Shown in pieces: positions 60,201 to 64,000 of a DNA stretch of 64,000 nt (its first letter is position 1; the number at the start of each line of letters is the position of its first letter). The DNA lies in contig OZ024726.1 in the NCBI GenBank assembly GCA_964016875.1, forward strand, positions 31,299,503 to 31,363,502, written 5' to 3'. A model generated the notes under the pieces. That model made no database searches and was not told the origin of the DNA. It was given only the letters and a program-made list of their open reading frames with translations. A program made the position numbers and the translations under genes. The stretch comes from Fallopia convolvulus. Taxonomy: Eukaryota > Streptophyta > Magnoliopsida > Caryophyllales > Polygonaceae.

Positions 60201-60345
60201 CTTTTATCCAATGTTATGTTTCGATTTATTTTATTTATTATAATTAATTGTATTAATTGTTCGGATTCAAGCCTAGGGTGACTTCGGACTTCAAATCCGA
60301 GGTCACTAGCGTGTGACATTCCCGATGTGAAATTGGGGTGTGACA
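57208..60345 (+). repeat. Solo LTR of a Tekay/Del-like element, 3,138 bp
   Basis: It starts TGTAATATCCCTC and ends TTGGGGTGTGACA. It is flanked by a perfect 5-bp duplication CATAC (57203-57207 and 60346-60350). No primer site or polypurine tract adjoins it. The length almost equals that of the Tekay LTR (about 3,130 bp), and the segment GCATGGTCGGCTGGTGTCAA (59896-59915) matches the Tekay LTR at 47307-47325 on the other strand, so it is a related family in the opposite orientation. Frames inside it are not genes. Confidence 0.88.
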
Positions 60346-61560
60346 CATACCACCAATTCACAAGCCAGAAACCAACTAAGTAACCACACACAAACACAAG
60401 CAAAGTCATTCACAAACCTATTTGGAAATGCAATTCTTCCTCCCACCGTTGCATTCCAATCTACGACGCTAACTCTCTGCGCCCGAGTGCAGAGCCAGGC
60501 CCTCTCGCTTTTCATATACGTCATCCTTCCAACCCCTGGTCAAGCCTCCACCAGAGCACTTGCCAAAAAAAGCAATTAATTTTATTTTTAAAGGGGCCCG
60601 GCCGACACACGACCATGGCTAGACGCCTCTTCGCCACCGACAATCCTCGCACATGATCGTGCCGGTTACGCTGCCAGCACAGAGAAAACGATAACCATTT
60701 CTTTTACGAGAAAACGTTTGGGATGAAAAACGGATCACCCCCCACAAGAAAATATTTCACAAGGAAAAACATATATTCGGGACTATTTCCCAAAACCAAT
60801 CTCAGAATCACGACATGAAATCTAACAAGACTAGAATAAAGCCGAGGAAGTCGAGAATGACTTACCTCAAAGGTGATCCTCGAATGAAGTAAGGAACACG
60901 ACAATACTAGGGACCTACGAATCATAACATTCACAGTTAACCGACTAACCGCGAGGAGCAACTTTTGACTCTAGATAAGCATAACTATAGTAGCCTCTTC
61001 AAGTTGTGAACCACCATAAATCCATGGTATCCAAATGAGTGTGGTTTGAAACGATTCTTCTATTTTTAATCAATATTAACACAACAAGCTTAAGGACCAA
61101 CATCAACGACTTCCCTACATATCTTAAGATTTCCAAAACATACATTCAAAACAAAACCTCCCAAACCAAGGAGGACAAGTCCGAAACCAAACGAGTACTA
61201 CCATGCAATAAAAGGTCGAGACTAACATACAACTTATTCGAAAACCCTAACTACTACTCACATTCTAGAAAGGATCAATCCAAACGAGTTCAAACTCCCA
61301 AAGGATTTCATTCACATAACACACAAGCACAAATATCTCAAATGAGAGTTACTCAACCTAATTCTCGGCCGAATTACAACTTTTAGTTCATGTCATCAAA
61401 AGGACATCTTTAATCGTCTACACCATTCAAACAAAATCCAATACACCCATCCAAACTCATTCACATAATCTTATTCTCAAATTCAACCAAATTATTTCCA
61501 TAGAAGAATCGAACACATTTTACACCATACAAACCAAAATTCTAATTAACAATAATTCAA
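60346..61560 (-). repeat. Probable continuation of the LTR fragment, then intergenic DNA
   Basis: The sequence right of the CATAC duplication resumes the region begun at 56572. The outer end could not be fixed: no convincing TGTAA-type start and matching duplication of AATTA were found. There is a GC-richer patch at 60590-60690. No gene is seen. Confidence 0.35.
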
Positions 61561-64000
61561 TCTATATATATATAATTAAAACCGCTAAGGATTCTGGCCA
61601 CCACGTTGCGCCACGTCAGATTTGTCCACATGTCACCCCCAAAATATGCCACATTGGATTTATCCACATGTCATTTTGTTATTAATCCGTAAAATTTACA
61701 CATCATTAAATTTTTATCATGACACATGCCATGTGTATTATTTTTTTACACGTCACTTAATTATCTCATTTGTAATACCCGAATTCCTAAATTCTAACCA
61801 CGTCTATTTTAAATCTTCAATCTCATATACTTCATCTCCACCACATCTATTTTAAATCTTCAATCTCATATACTTCATCTCCTTCACCATAGCTAGAGTT
61901 TCAATCTTCCTTCTAATGTCTAAACTTTTTTAACTTTCTTTTGGTGCCGTCAAATTCGCTCTCGATGTTATTCTTTCTTTTTGTTGAGCCAAACTCGAAG
62001 TCGATGCTATTTTCCTTCATCTTCTTTGTTCTAAAGACCGAATTTGTCGGATGACCAAATTTATTGAAGATTTTGTTAAAAAAAATAGTCGCCGATAATA
62101 ATTTTCATCGTAGGAATGGTCACCATAACAAGTACATGTTCAACTCCTTTATATTCTCCATTGTTGAAGCCGAACTCGGCGTCTTGGGCATCGTTATTCA
62201 TTTTCATGTGCTCCACTAATTAATTGTGACATTTGCTAATTGGAAGCTAACTAGGGTTTGCTTTTGATTTTGATTGTGATTTTGATCCAATTTCTGATTT
62301 AGATCTAATTGTGATTTTGATTATGATTTTGTTCCAATTTTAAATTGAGATCTATTGCTAATATTGATTGTGATTTTTTCATTTTTTTTGATTTGGAAGT
62401 TTATAGATTATGTATGAGTAATTGTTAATTAGATGTGTAATCTCGAGATTGAAAAATTTGTGCGTGATCTTTTTTTTCACTTAAGTTTAGATATATCAAG
62501 CCATAATAAATTATAGTGAGAATTTTTTCCTTTTATCACAAATCACTTTTTTTTAACCAAATCTTTCAATCTAATTATGTGATCTTTTTTGTTATAAAAA
62601 AACGATGTGATCTTTTTTTAGTAAATCGGTCCACAACCAGTTAAGAGTTATATCATACATAACTATTAATATATATTGATGATTGATTGATTCTACGATC
62701 ATATATTTATCGTTTTGGGTTTTTTGCTTTTGCTAATTGTATGTTTTATGATAAAATTGTGGTTTAATTTCAGTTTTAATTAATTTGTCGTGTTTCGTAT
62801 TTTTTTTTGCTCTCATTTAGTGTAATTTTTTCTAATTGGTATATAATTGGAATATAGCTAAATGAAATCTATTTTTGATATATTTGCATTGTTATTTTTT
62901 TTTATTTTGTTCTGATCGGTAATTGAGATCAAATTGAACTATTTTTATTGTAATTTTTGCTATTTTTTCGGGGTTTGGTAGGATATAGATTGGTCCGATT
63001 GAGATTTTATTGATCGCTAATGTGAGTTGGCTTTTTAACAATAACTTTGAATAAGATTCAAACAATAACTAATTTTGGTTTTGAATATTTAGATAGGAGC
63101 AAATCCATTTTTTTCTTACCAAATCTTTTGATTTACAATTATGTTAATGTTTTTTAAATACAAATCTATGATTTCCATTTTTTTAGTATATGTATTTCAA
63201 TTATGATTTTTTTTTTTAAATTTAAATAAAAATGCAGGGAACATTTTTTATTTTTACCAATTCTGAAATTTCTTATTATGTAATTTTATTTGTTTTGGAA
63301 AATTGTGTACATATCAAATTTCTTATCAGTTATCAATATAAACATTTGGAGAACCATTTTCCAAGTATTTGATCTTACCAGTTGAATAAATAAGGAAATT
63401 TGATTGTAAACATTTTTATTTTTGACTAATTCTTTCATTCTTTTTTTTTGATGAAAAATTCTTTCATTCTAATGATAGTTATTTTTTTTAATTAATGGTG
63501 TTACTAGGTTAAATCAAAAGAAAAAATCAGTTGAACTGATATTAATTAAATTTATTTTTATGATTCCCCACTTAAATTGTAAAAATTAAAGAAAAGAATA
63601 TATAAATATATCTAAATGTTTAGATTTATTTTTCCTATGTATTACTATATTATTTTTATATATCTTAATTTTATATTCATATTACCTCCAATCAATTGTG
63701 TTCTTAAACTAATATATGCTTTAGATTAAGCATTTACAAACCGACTATATTTTCATTCTCACTTTCATAATTAAAAATTTGTAAAATATTGTGCAATAGA
63801 GATTATGATATGGAGATTTGTACCATGTTTAGATAGTTTATCTTTTTTATTCTTACTTTGAGAAATATAAGAATTATCTACTTTCTTATTGTGTATTATT
63901 TTATAAGAAATTTGATATCTACACAATTTACCAAATGTTTTAATATAGTGGGAGATATTATTTTATAAAAATTATTTTCTTATTTAGTTAAAGTTATTTC
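61561..64000 (+). mobile_element. Helitron-type element, 5' end and AT-rich body (runs off the window)
   Basis: After an A at 61560 the sequence begins TCTATATATATATAATTAAA, then CCACCACGTTGCGCCACGTC (61599-61618), the subterminal block shared with 52301 and 52993. A 43-bp direct repeat (CTATTTTAAATCTTCAATCT...) is at about 61803-61845 and 61846-61888. The rest is AT-rich with scattered A- and T-runs. No Rep/helicase coding region is seen before the window ends, so it is either non-autonomous or its 3' end lies much nearer than the window edge. Confidence 0.45.

Noticed and set aside
61561..64000. Autonomous Helitron with Rep/helicase
   Set aside because: No Rep or helicase frame is visible in the 2.4 kb before the window ends.

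Overview
This window is a piece of a eudicot nuclear genome, almost certainly repeat-rich heterochromatin. The evidence is plant-specific: an actin-binding NETWORKED-family relic, a plant mobile domain gene, Athila, Tat, Tekay/Del and Reina-like Ty3/gypsy elements, an RTE-type LINE, Ty1/copia scraps, and short pieces of plastid DNA. No single species can be named from the sequence. Very little host coding sequence remains, and most long reading frames are decayed transposon proteins.

Layout. 1-720: NETWORKED (NET1-like) pseudogene fragment. 1470-5063: decayed plant mobile domain (MAIN-like) gene ending in five 60-bp coding repeats. 5064-7025: unassigned. 7026-13643: Athila-type Ty3/gypsy element with 5' LTR, tRNA-Asp primer site, gag and pol, cut off inside integrase. 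13644-18330: a reverse-oriented, non-autonomous element of the same LTR family. 18331-22359: the 3' end of a Tat-like element carrying an antisense extra gene (putative gypsy-type transposon family) followed by its LTR. 22360-22957: copia-like LTR piece. 23061-23160: long (TAA)n tract. 24121-26794: primer site and 2.66-kb LTR of a Tekay/Del-like element (minus strand). 26811-27113: copia RT/RNase H relic. 27120-27710: about 62-bp tandem repeats split by a MULE-type MITE. 27721-30360: 5'-truncated RTE LINE (minus).

31203-31793: the best host gene here, an apparently intact two-exon secreted defensin-like cysteine-rich peptide gene on the minus strand, with a TATA box. It is followed by a small hAT element (32420-32913).

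32966-51562: a minus-strand Tekay/Del chromovirus with roughly 3.13-kb LTRs. Its left LTR is interrupted twice: by a patchwork insert at about 33434-34883 made of a Tat integrase fragment plus fragments of plastid atpH, psbD and trnD-GUC, and by a nearly complete 5.46-kb Reina-like chromovirus (35984-41440). Its right LTR is interrupted by a 1.49-kb solo LTR (47892-49378). Target-site duplications and the uninterrupted copy of each LTR segment define these borders.

51563-64000: AT-rich DNA with a hAT-like MITE end, three related Helitron-type 5' termini (52301, 52993, 61561), a remnant of an unrecognised host gene (about 53700-55272), and a 3.14-kb Tekay-like solo LTR with a perfect CATAC duplication (57208-60345) nested in another LTR fragment.

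The elements form an approximate chronology. The Athila copy is the most decayed. The reverse element's LTRs differ at about 3 percent of positions by my hand count, the Tekay LTRs at about 1 percent, and the Reina LTRs at 3 of 361 positions. All comparisons were made by eye; no alignment or database search was run.
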